From Angiostrongylus vasorum (Eukaryota > Nematoda > Chromadorea > Rhabditida > Metastrongylidae), in assembly GCA_018806985.1 (NCBI GenBank), contig JADANN010000339.1, positions 496,001-560,000 on the forward strand: a DNA stretch of 64,000 bases. Direction: 5' to 3'. Position 1 is the stretch's first letter. Every line of letters begins with the position of its first letter. Positions 53,515 through 64,000 of this stretch are shown here, piece after piece. A model generated the notes under the pieces. It was not told the origin of the DNA and made no database searches. It saw nothing but the letters and a program-made list of their open reading frames with translations. A program made the position numbers and the translations under genes.

Positions 53515-56500
53515 TTAAGAATTGCTCGGAAGGTTTGAAATGTTCGACACCGAAGAATTTCGTTTTGAGTCGACTTCTATGAAGAACGTCTCCATTGGTT
53601 CCTAAAATACATAGAATGTCATTTCAAGCAAGTGTCATACAATAATCTATCTATAACTGGTTATTAGAATTTCAATTTACGTGAGTCCATATCAGTGGTC
53701 AACTTTCTCACCGTTTAAAGGTTCCTCCTATGAGGGTGCATAGTAGGAAGCCCTGTAGTTCCTATCAAAGCTAAATAAAGCTCAACATTTTCAAACACAC
53801 GCACTACTATGAGTGAAGTTGTCCACTGGCAAAGATTAGAGTAATACCCTTTGTTATCCTCGCTTCAAGAACTAAAAGGAAGTGCTTAGCCCCTAAAGTA
53901 CGATAGGGAAGACTGAAGCCGTTGCCGGTGGACCTTTGTGTCACTAGATGATTAATGGGGTGTAATAGAGGACAGGTCATTGTTGCGTAAATTTTCTAGT
54001 TCTCTAAAGAAAAATTGAAAGCACGATCACCTTTACGCCTTTCACTTTGATTTTACCTCGGCTTTGTACTCGAAAGCCACCACGACGCAGAAGTTCACCC
54101 ATTTCCGTTGTGACCTAGAATTCCCTACAATGCTGTAAATGTTTCTACACTTTTTGGTAACAAGAACAACAAAGAAAAAAATGCTCAAGAGTTTAGTGGA
54201 TAAAAAATCCTATGCAAAAATATCTATTCAAGAAATAGAGATTTACATGAATTTTCCTCGGTTCACCATGCGTATCCATTCGGCTAGCTAGATTCACGGT
54301 ATTTCCCCAGATATCATATTGTGGCTTTTGTGCACCAATCACTCCAGCAACTAATGGACCTACGCTCATACCTAGAACTGACAATATATTGCACTAAGCA
54401 AAAAGAAGAATGTTGATTATTTTCAAATGTTTTTCGCCTAGATCAAATTTGATTACATCGTCCCAGTCCGTCCAGTCGCCCAATTACAGGAAAACATGAG
54501 GGCACATGTGCATAGAGAACCCTAGTGGACATGCAGTAAACTTTTATTGAATTTGCAAAGGTCAGCGAGTGACTGTGGTGAAAAAGAAGACGGCCTTGCA
54601 CGGCTGTTTCGGAATGAATCACCACTGAATATGTCATTAACAAAAAAGAAGGTAGATAGCCGGTGGCAGCAATAATCCACAAGCGCGTCCCATCACTGTT
54701 GGAGGTGACGGTTGCAGAAAATAAAACGGGCGGAAGAAGTGTTGATATTTGAAGGGTATGCGAAGAGGGACCATTTACAAATCATGGTAAGGATGTTTTT
54801 TTGATGACGCTTAATCTCAGATGTAGAACTGCACTAAGATGGAAGTTGTTCCAATTTAAATGAAGAAAATCGAGATTTCCATAAGCGCTGTTGGTGATTG
54901 TTTCTATTCAAGAAATACTTGATACTTGATACTTGAACGGCCCGTCCTCACTAGTTGTGTGGGCCCCAGCATAATCACCATTTTTTCGGAAATTTGTTGG
55001 TTAAGCCATTGTGGTTCCCTGGAATCCCGAGGACAACCTGGCCAAAGTCTGCCCCAGGTCGTCACCACGGCAGGCAGTCACAGCCCTTGTGGATCACAGG
55101 GAGATTTACCACCATGATTTGACACCAAGACGGTGGTGGATCCTGGTATTGGTTTACTCTTAGCAAGGCTTCTTGATGGAAACGCCAGACTCTTTCTCAG
55201 CATGGAAGACCTTGCAGGGGGAGACGAATCCCCTCACTGTACATCACAGTCCGACACCCAGGAACACCTCTCAGCCACGATGAGAAGAATTACTAGACTT
55301 CGCAATATTGCTTTGTTTTACGGCTTCCAGTAGGCCGAATAATAACGACGGATTACTACCCCTATGACGATCTATGGTCACGCCAGAAGTTTATCTATTG
55401 GGAGGGATCGCGCAGGCTCAGAAAGAGTCCGACAACTCCGCCTGGGAAGTTCAGTTTAGAAAAAACAATGCCAAAAGCCTTTTTTGGCAGTTGAAGCCTA
55501 GCCAGAAGCAATAAATCTCTGAGCTACACGGATCATCGACTATGCTGATGGCAATCGAAGAAAAAGCTCTGACATTATCTTAGTACCTGGTCGACAACGC
55601 AAAAACCATATTGAGTAGTTCATAGAGGGCGCTAACATTGTATTACAGAAGCTAAAATCGCAATAGATGACATTAGTGCTCGATAAGGATAACACTATTT
55701 GTGATGGCATTGCAGGAAAGCAGGAGCAAGGAAACCCGCAATTTAACCATTGTTGTACTCGAAAGAAAGGATTCCACTTCGAAAGCTCGGTAACTAAGAC
55801 CTTCTAACGCATTCATCTGCAACCGATTGCCCTGCTTCGCATTCTTCCATTTCCTTCCTACTCGTTAAAAAAGGATAAGTACCATCGACTATGCCCGAAA
55901 TTGAGTTTCCACTAACCACAGTATTGGCCAATAATTCGCTGCTTTCTTGATAAGCACAAATGAGGTTGTTGTTATACCCTCTATTGACATAAGCTGAGGT
56001 TTCGGCGCATTTTACCTTCTTTAAGACCTGGAAAAGTCAAGTCGACTGCAATCCAGTCAGCCAAATACCTCAAAAAAACCATGAAACCTGAACCACAATC
56101 GCATTCGAAACAAAAATTGATTCTTCACACACATCACTGGCTACTATTCACCAAACTCTCATAGCAACAATTAAAAGGCGATAATAATCCGATAACAATG
56201 AATAATAATCCGTCTCAACAGTTTACCGTCTCACATGGATGGGAAATGTTCCTGGGTGTTGGGATGCGATGTATGACGTGGGTATTCATCCTCCAAACGG
56301 AATCTCCAAAGCTGGAAAGGAGTCAGGCGTTTCCATCAAGAAACCAGCTAGGAATAAACCATTACCAGGCTCCACTACCGCCCTGGTATCAAACTAGTCG
56401 TATGGTGGCAAATCTCCTTCTGGGCCACAAGGGCTGCGACTGCCTGTGGTGGTAACGACCTGGGTCAGACTTTGGCCTCGGGACTCCAAGAAACCACTGT

Positions 56501-59500
56501 AGCTAAACAAGTAAAACTTCAAAAAATGTAAATTATGCTGGGGCTCGCACAACCAGTAAAGATGGGCCATCCAAGTATCCAAGAAAGTAAGAATGGTAAC
56601 CAGTTGCATACTATTATCCACAACAAAAACAAATTTTTCCCTTTCCCGATAGAAGTGGAAATTCCTTTGTGGCGAAATACAAGTGTGAAAAATCCAGAAT
56701 AGAAAACCTATGGAATGGAACGGAATGAGACTGAAATGCCATCACACCGGGCTGTTGTTTGCATCACAACTTTTCGATGGAGATCCAATTTCATCAGTAT
56801 GATGCTAAGATATTTGCAAAACTCCAGACCGCTGGTGTCTGCGGTGGGGGACCGAACACGTTGTCACCTATACCTATAACCTATAGGTGCTATCAGCAAT
56901 CATCCGTCAACGAGATAAATAACACGGCCGATAGAAAAGCGAAACGAAGGACTCGCATGTCGTGGTGGTGAACGCGTTAGCCTCTGGAAAGGCTAATAGC
57001 GTGTTCGGTCCCCACCGCAGACACCAGCGGCCCGAAGATTCAGTTGTTATGAAGGATGGAGAAAGGTACCAAACATGACAATCACCTGCATAGCATAGAT
57101 TTCTTAATGAGTTATGAAATTCTCTTCACTTCTGCTACCCAGATCATCCGGCTACTCACCTATTCTTAGCTCGAAATTCTGAAATGAATCGCGGTTCAGC
57201 TGGTCGAGTATCTGTGACATTGCTAAGGCGAATTCGATCATCATTGTAGCATTACGGTACATCTTCAGATTCTGCAACTGCGAAATAACGCTCATGTAAC
57301 CGATTGTTCCGTGAACCTCTATCGAGAATGACAGCAGTGCATGTGAAAAAAAATTACGAAATGTTCGAAACACCAGACACAGCACTGAATTAAAACAACG
57401 CACAAGGTCCGTTGCTCGATTAGAGCCGACGTCAGTGTTTATAGCGACTGCGTCCACGATAGATTTCTCATTGTCTTCAATAAAGTCCTGTAAAGAATCC
57501 TACAAATTTTCACGAAAATATCGAAATCCAACTTTACTAGATGCCGACTTATAACCAGATGAGTCACATGGCCTAGCTATTGTTCCGTTAATCATCGAGG
57601 AATTTGATCGGACACCAGTGTACTCCATTCGCCTCACCTTCAAATGTGAGGTGTTCAGCGAACTACGGTCATTCGAAAGACAAAGATGTAATGTTGAGGG
57701 CTACTTTTTTTTAAGAGTTTTCGATAAGAAAGTGGCCGAAGTTAATTTACCGTGACGCCTCTGCGTAGCATAGGTTTGCCTTTATCTAGGTAACCTTTAA
57801 CGCCATCAGGACAAATGGAGATTTCATTGGCTTCAGTTCGAATCGTTAGATGATCAACGAGAGGACAGTTCCTAGGGCTGTGAACTCAGTCCTTTAATTG
57901 GTGCATAACAAATGAAACATTCAGCATCAAAGTGATGCAAACTCTATTCGTTCGTCATACATGTTTTTATTTCTGGACATTCTAAACTTAGCTATAGTTC
58001 CGATATTTGAGAAGTTGTTAAGAACTTCGTCTAGCAGAAGATATTAAAAAAAGGACTAACGCATTCTTCGATATCGCCTTCAATTTCATTTAGACCAGCA
58101 GCCGCCATATAAGTGCTGGCAACGGTTTTAATTTTTTCGATCGATGAAAACTTCGGCTTGGAGAGTAACTGTAATATTAAATAATGAACACAGTTGCCAT
58201 AATAGTGACAAAAAATACTTACCCGTTAAAATCTTTGGTAATATAAGTTATCTTCTTACTAGCAACTTAATCACCAATGCTCATTTGTGGTGTCGGTCAA
58301 ACGTCGTGATTGTTGGCTGAACCAGATATCCCTCAGGGGGTCTATGTCATTACACATGGCGTTCATAGATGTCTATGGTACTGGCTTCCAATTTGATGCA
58401 GAGAGTTTTTCTATATATTTCAATTAAGATACTGTGGATCACATAGCTCAACGATCAAAGGTGCATATGCTGACCCTTGATTCAATCCCACCCATAATGG
58501 GGCCAATGAAACCTATGTGTTCCTGCGAAGTGGACAATTTTTATTTTACATTACTTGTTATCATTTCTATTGTGTGGATCTCAGCACTTCTTGCAGAGCG
58601 TTTGCTTCCCGATCGAGGGCATCACTAACCATTGTGCTACCCCTTCCCGTTTAAGTCGGAAAATTGCTAAAATACAAAAAACTTTGATTTTTTTGCATCA
58701 ATAGGGCTTCCAAGAGGCATTGCATAGACGAAATATCCATCCAGTCACCTCTATGATACATGATAAGGTCGAATTATAAAGCACTAGAGCACAAGGACGT
58801 TCGCATGTTTTGACGTCTTCCTACAACTTTATTTCAATTTGTATTTGACAAAAAAAATGGGTCCTCTTCAAAACCATTGGTGGACTCAGCGTAATTTCCA
58901 TTTCATTGATATTTTGTCAAATGGGAAATTTTTTTGGATGCCGGTCCCAGAAAATCCTAAGTACGACCGCAAAGCCAAGCCATTTCCAGGTCGTTCTCAT
59001 ATGCAGGGACTGGTCGGTGTTAATCGAATGTACCCTTGTCCTTTGAGGGTATGTATTTCCATATCCTCATCGATTTCATGTCTCTGTTTCCGAAAGTCTA
59101 ATTTCATCTTAGACAATTCTGTCAACCAGATGAAAAAGCCGTTGCTCTACATCGTAGTTCAGAATTCCTCTGTCATAGTCATGGTGCATTTTTTATTTAT
59201 ACGTGTAAAAAAATAGCTGTGTAAACTTCTGACCTTATCAAATTCACAGATAATCTCATTCAACAGTCGTAGACATTCCAACTTCCGACTGGTATCCCAC
59301 TGACTCCAAAAATCCTTGAAATTCGGTATGGATGCAAACATGACGCATACATTCTTGTGCTGCCGAGCATAGAGCTCCTAAAATACAATGCTAATCTAAT
59401 CAATAGTGCTAGTCTAGTTCTTTACTAAACTCCCAAAAATCAACTTTGTGAGGATGAGAAAAGCGATAGTGTGGTCGATGTGTGGTTCCTATTATCCCAT

Positions 59501-62500
59501 CTCGTAGTCATTAATATGCGAGCCATACATGGCTCACGTTCAGGGTTTTAGAATTACAAGATCGAAAATAGTAAAAAAAAATCTGCAGAGGCTTACTCCA
59601 ACGTTGTAGTAAAAGAAAACCATGCTAAGACTTTCGTTAATGTTTTTTTCCCTCGTTTGGTTTCATATTTCTGAGTTGAGTACAATCATCATCACTAACT
59701 GCCTGCTTAGTGATTTCACTATTCAAGGATTGAAATAGGCTTTAGTAACATTGCTAATAACATTGATAATGTTAACTTTTTATTTGCTGTCTACAACAAT
59801 TCTCATGGCAGGACTACTACAATTTTTTATGGCGGGCGAAACAAAGATGGTGTGGTGGTGAACGCTTTAGCTCCCGGAAAGGGTAATAGCGCGTTCGTTG
59901 CGCACCGCAGACACCTGCGGTTCGGAGTATTGCAAATATCTCAGCACCACTGAGGTTTCATTTCGCATAACACTGATAATATTTTGCGAAAATATTTCAT
60001 TACGTACGTCAACTGGCCTGTCTGGTGTTAGGAACTTTCCAACAACACTACTTGGAAGAATGTTTTCAATTAGAAGCTTGTTGATATCCTGCATCATTTC
60101 CACATCACGTTCCTCATTTTTGAATGATACATTGCAAACGTTTTCGGCCTTTCTCTCATAGTTTGTCTGAAGAAAGAAGCATTTCGAAGAGTTCGAAAAA
60201 GTTCAGTTGTAGATCGTACCGACGATAACAGTTTTATTGGAATTCCACATAAAAAATCATCTTTAGGACTGTCTCTACTGAGTCGAATTTAAACAATGCA
60301 CCGAATGTTCAGATTTAACAAAGTTAGGTTTGAAAACCACTTTTAAAACTGATGGTGGAGGATATACATGGAAAACGAGCTTTGATGTACTGCAGAGAAG
60401 AGTTCATTCCGAAACTAGGGTCAACCAAACTGAGAGAGAGTTCGACATCACCAATCCAGAACCAGGTTGAGATTTAACCTATGCTAAATCGTAGGAGGGC
60501 GAACTACCGGTGCATCACAGATTTTCGTCCAAAAAAAGTGAAAAAATGTAGCCTGGCACCAAAAAATAGTGATCATCCTGCCCCTGGAACAAACGAGGTC
60601 AAAGAAATAGGTACGGGGTCAAATTAACTCCGGTGGAGTCTACTGTTAACCCAGCCAGTCAGTTATTGATTAGTGGGATTGTGGTGATAAAGATGGTGCC
60701 AACCTAACAGAATGCTCTGCTGATGTTCATGGGGACCAATCAATATTATGTGTAACATAGAAAGTGCAATGGAATAACAAAAAAAAATTAATGCAGTTCG
60801 AAATGTGAGATCCTTAGCATCAACTTCTAGTTGCAAAAGCCCATTGGCAGAGACAAGAACAAGTCAAGTTCTATAGTTCGAATTAATATTTACTTCAAAT
60901 TTTAAAGAACATATAAAAACGTACAATCCAATCGATAAATAACATCAGGACAAGAAGAAACGACAGATTGATTGCGACAGTTGTGAGTTGATAGCTGAAA
61001 CATAGAACAAATTCCTTAGATCTTAAAAACGCCTTTCAGATCTTTCAAATGTCCATGCCTTTTCTTAGTTATCAGATTTGCGAAGAAAAAAATCATTTTC
61101 ATTGGCATTATTCAGAACTTCTTAGGAGAACTGTTTTGCTTCCCACAAAGTAATGGGATTGAACTTCTTAACAGCGCAGATCGTTTTACTCATGGAGCAC
61201 GGTTGAGGTGTTCTGCAATGAACATGATCGTTGATGGTTCGGTACCAAGCGTCAGGCTACCCAAGCTCACCATCCAACCGGGTTCGGTAAATTGGCGCCA
61301 GCCTTGTCTAGGAGATTGGAAACACTGATTTTATAGCTTCAATGATGCTGAGATATTTGCAAAACTTCGGACCGCAGGTGTCTACGGTGGGGGAACGACT
61401 GCGCTATTACCCTTCCCGGGGTTAACGCGTTCACCACCACACCATGCGCGTCCTTCGTTTCGACTGTCTCTCAGCTAATTCTGTCGATCAGTGCCATCAG
61501 CAATTACCAGTCAGTGGGACTGATCTGGGGAGTCTGGGGAGCTCAAAGCGGCAAATGCACTGATTGTTTGATAAGCCTTTTCATGCTATTAGGTATGGCA
61601 AGCATGCATTTAGTCATTTCTGAGGTGGTTAACGTAGTCGAATGTACAACGCATCCATCAGGAAATGATCAATGTCGAAAGCTTAACAAATCTGTGACAA
61701 AAAAAACTTCAAAAGAAAAAAAAACACCTGAGGAAGCTGTGCGCTGGAGTAGCACCGTATACTGGGAAGATGGAGAGTAAGATCTCAAAAATCACAAAAT
61801 CAACCGTGAACAGTATGCAGCGATACGAGTACGGTATGCGGTAGAGGAGAAACACAGACGTGATGTGAGATACACAGGCTGAAGATTTTCTATTCTTTAT
61901 ATATTCCTTTGTTACTTCCTTTTTATTTTTTTCACTCTATTCTCCGTTCCTCTAATATGAAATCTGACAATGTAATTTCACCTGGCATGAAAACCATAGA
62001 TGAGAATGGTTTCACTCCATGCAGATCAGATTTGGCGATTATCATCTGTAAAGGAAACTGTTTCCAGTAAAATGAATACGTTGGAAAAAAAATGACACAG
62101 ATTTCCATTTCCCACTTTTTCTATTTTTCCCCTTTGCTACAAACTCTAACACTCTTTTCAGAAATGCAAAGGAAAGAAGTGGCATCGATGCAAAGACTAT
62201 GAAAAAATTCTTTCACCAATAGGGATATTCGTTACTAACAAACGTAACTGGAAGGTTTCAAATCCTTGATGTGACTTCATACTAATGCCATATTTAATAT
62301 TATAAGAATACCACTTACATGTGGTCCTATGGCAATAAACGATGAAATCAGAAACGATGCGCTAGTGAGAAGCAAATGGGCATACGGACAAATCCGATCA
62401 AATAGTGAGAGCACAATGAGAATCAATAGGATGAAAAACTGCAGCAGACCAGTTGTATGTTGTACTTCCACTCTGAATGAAAGAGTATAAAAAGCTTATA

Positions 62501-63971
62501 CATTACTCTCTCCGATCGACTAGAGATAGGGGCCACCCATGGCCAGAAAGAATACTGGAAGCACGGAAAAAAAATTTCGCTTCGATATACAGGTTCTGGT
62601 AATTAGCTGTGGAGGAGTGGGCATAACGCCGCTATTTCGAAAGGTAGAGGAACTATGCCTAACATGTTTTCAGTACTCCCATGAGGACATATCTACGATC
62701 CACAGCCGAAATCACACACCCCTGTCACTTCTATGGGTGGTAAATGTAGCACAGCGATACCAAAGGAGTAGTAGCTGGAGCCAGCATGATATGTGAGGAC
62801 GGGCCATCGAATATATGGGTGGCACATGTAGCACAGCGATACCAAAGGAGTAGTGGCTGGAGTCAGCATGATATGTGGGGACGGGCCATCGAATAACTGG
62901 TTACACATTATGTTGCTTGCTTCATAATATTTTCTCTACAATCTTGAGCAACCCATGTCATGAATGAGCTACCTCTGACATGAATTCTCAAAGGCTCGCA
63001 ACAAGCAATGGCCAACTTTTGTGAACAGGAAGAGTTTTCGCCTCAGACTAGGTTTTTATCAGGAGGTTATGATGATTGGCATTGGTAACTCTTAACTGAG
63101 CTTCTGAGTAGAAAAATCGAATTCTTTCTCAGTTTAGGTGAAAGCATTGGAAGAAGAATCCCCGCAAAGCATCGTAGTTCGACACTTAGAAACATCCATA
63201 AGCGATGATATGGCGGTAAACTATTGTGAAACACATCATTAGCACAACGCCGACATTTTTACAATATGTCTGAAATCCGAAATTGGCAAAAAAAAATTAA
63301 GCTCACGGGCAGTAGAGTCGGCACACCAGAATATTGGCGAATGAAGCTGGCAAAGAGAGAAACAAGAACACCATACAGTCAGAAAAATTACAGATAATTG
63401 CCTTATTGCTGGAAAAAAACAGAAAAATGCACCTCAAAGCCTTATTAGTAAACTCATGCTTTCTGATGAACATCTCACCTGAATGGCCAGAGAAGATACG
63501 GCGATACTTGGCTCGTTGGGTCACGACAGTTGAACATATTGTTAATGCTTAAGAAGAATAATCATTTGAGTTCATACTTTATGAGATGCACTCAGCACTA
63601 CAAAACAAAAAGTCCAATTCATTCACACAAATAAGCGAAGAAAAAAAAACGGCAAGAAAACAACTGAACGAATTATCTGACTTGTTCAACGAGAAATTTG
63701 TGAGGTTGTTTTCGATAAGAGTCATCGATTGAATGGTATTACTGTAGTTCGGGCGGCGAGGTGTGTCTTCCTGAATCAGCATGTACGATGACGGTCCGTA
63801 CTGTTTAAACTTGGCCATTTTTAATATCGTGTTATTGCACTTAAGTTAGAGGTGGTGCATTAGCATATCTCCACTGTTCTCGGTTCCTTACCAGCTGCAC
63901 AATATGGTAATCGAAGAAGATGTCTGTAATCGAAAGCATTTTAAGGCCATCCCACAGGCATTCGTCGTTTT
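53515..63971 (-). CDS. transmembrane adenylyl cyclase, 3' half (second membrane cassette and C2 domain)
   Basis: Makes cAMP from ATP at the membrane under G-protein control; the C1 and C2 domains form the active site, and only the C2 half lies here. Exons in transcript order: 63971-63892, 63839-63682, 63547-63479, 63408-63307, 62472-62319, 62045-61982, 61878-61833, 60994-60925, 60166-60008, 59377-59234, 58168-58061, 57271-57160, 54371-54247, 54114-54031 and 53601-53515. All phases agree, giving 519 residues after the partial first codon. Membrane segments: [51 protein letters not shown] and [18 protein letters not shown]. The C2 domain starts [15 protein letters not shown], then [28 protein letters not shown] (adenine-selecting Lys), [20 protein letters not shown] (Asp) and V-N-L-A-S-R-M (transition-state Asn and Arg). 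The Lys/Asp pair says adenylyl rather than guanylyl cyclase. The protein ends about 28 residues after the last exon junction. The 5' half is outside the window. The first two exons and the 61833-62045 exons rest mainly on splice phase. Confidence 0.92.
54925..55290 (+). repeat. dispersed repeat family C, copy 3
   Basis: CACTAGTTGTGTGGGCCCCAG, shortened core CACTAGTTGTGTGGG, then GGATCACAGGGAGATTTACC, GGTGGATCCTGGTATTGG and CAGGAACACCTCTCAGCCAC. Preceded by a GATACTT doublet. Confidence 0.85.
56195..56590 (-). repeat. dispersed repeat family C, copy 4
   Basis: Inverted copy: CATTACCAGGCTCCACTACC, GGTGGCAAATCTCCTTCTGG, CGGGACTCCAAGAAACCACT and GGGCCATCCAAGTATCC. Faces the copy at 54925 across about 0.9 kb. 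Confidence 0.8.
57272..57495 (-). other. open extension upstream of cyclase exon 12
   Basis: The exon at 57271-57160 is preceded by an open frame in the same phase back to a good acceptor TTCTTTACAG near 57496 (first codons D-F-I-E-D-N-E-K). Using that acceptor would insert about 75 extra residues into the C2 domain between the G-L-N loop and the M-M-I-E-F-A-L helix. The internal acceptor CAGTTGCAG at 57272 gives a normal-length C2 domain and is preferred. The longer form remains possible as an alternative exon. Confidence 0.4.
59775..59965 (+). repeat. SINE-like family B copy in a cyclase intron
   Basis: GTGTGGTGGTGAACGCTTTA, CCGGAAAGGGTAATAGCGCG, CACCGCAGACACCTGCGG and TTGCAAATATCTCAGCACC. 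Confidence 0.8.
61330..61690. repeat. SINE-like family B (-) followed by SINE family A fragment (+)
   Basis: 61330-61540 is family B reversed (GATGCTGAGATATTTGC, CACCACACCATGCGCGTCC). 61600-61690 carries the family A 3' part (AACGTAGTCGAATG, GCATCCATCAGGAAATGATC). Both are in a cyclase intron. Confidence 0.7.
61691..62220 (+). CDS. doubtful two-exon + strand reading inside a cyclase intron
   Basis: An open + strand stretch ending [11 protein letters not shown] meets a donor-like GGAGA|GTAAGA near 61777. A strong acceptor ACTCTTTTCAG at about 62161 opens [19 protein letters not shown] and a stop, in matching phase. The region spans cyclase exons on the other strand (61833-62045), its 5' part is repeat-derived and no homologue is recognised. 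Kept only as a possibility. Confidence 0.15.
62733..62896 (+). repeat. 82-bp tandem duplication in a cyclase intron
   Basis: Units 62733-62814 and 62815-62896 differ at only a few positions (both contain TGTAGCACAGCGATACCAAA and GACGGGCCATCGAAT). Confidence 0.95.
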
Positions 63972-64000
63972 CTGACCATGGTGAAAGAAGGGTTACATTA

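Larger units (their letters stand above)
54372..57159 (-). other. large adenylyl cyclase intron full of repeats
   Basis: Interrupts the C2 domain between R-I-G and M-S-V-G-P. It holds two family C repeats in opposite orientation (54925-55290 and 56195-56590) and a rearranged family B copy (about 56770-57015). An ORF with recognisable host function was not seen. Confidence 0.75.

Overview
The window looks like intron-rich chromosomal DNA from a parasitic nematode, most likely a strongylid such as a hookworm. This is inferred from four things: short exons separated by long AT-rich introns with TTTCAG-type acceptors, a cytosolic aspartate aminotransferase closely matching the Caenorhabditis protein, a Kunitz/EGF gene with the layout of C. 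elegans MEC-9, and many copies of tRNA-derived SINE-like repeats and RTE-type retrotransposons. No rRNA, CRISPR array, operon of bacterial type or functional tRNA gene was seen.

Layout. About 2.0-14.4 kb (+ strand) holds a modular extracellular protein gene: three Kunitz units, then three EGF modules, a linker, and an acidic Glu/Asp-rich terminal exon with a hydrophobic segment before the stop. Exon phases chain from one module to the next, except at one break inside the second Kunitz unit and one unresolved junction (Kunitz 3 to EGF 1). About 9.26-9.50 kb (- strand) has a doubtful small terminal exon inside an intron of that gene. From 14.4 to 22 kb there are only repeats: microsatellites, SINE-like copies, and a deleted RTE copy with a SINE nested in it and a visible target-site duplication. 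About 22.2-25.0 kb (- strand) holds five phase-consistent exons resembling a WD-repeat protein, plus one isolated exon. From 25 to 33 kb there are repeats and no convincing gene.

About 33.17-41.27 kb (+ strand) is a complete nine-exon cytosolic aspartate aminotransferase gene (408 codons, all splice phases consistent). It is followed by an RTE element inserted into a SINE-like repeat (41.9-44.3 kb), a duplicated and decayed piece of the adenylyl cyclase gene (45.1-45.5 kb), a nearly full-length but inactivated RTE copy on the - strand (47.8-51.2 kb), and a Penelope-like GIY-YIG fragment (51.3-51.8 kb).

From 53.5 kb to the right edge, the - strand carries the 3' half of a transmembrane adenylyl cyclase gene: 15 exons covering the second membrane cassette and the whole C2 catalytic domain, to the stop codon and poly(A) signal. 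Its 5' half lies beyond the window. Its introns host further SINE-like and other dispersed repeats.

The three main genes are not obviously functionally linked. They are an extracellular neuronal-type adhesion/inhibitor protein, a central-metabolism enzyme, and a cAMP signalling enzyme. Most of the remaining DNA is transposable-element debris, and much of the unusual structure lies there: nested insertions, split elements, a gene-fragment duplication and very long AT dinucleotide tracts.
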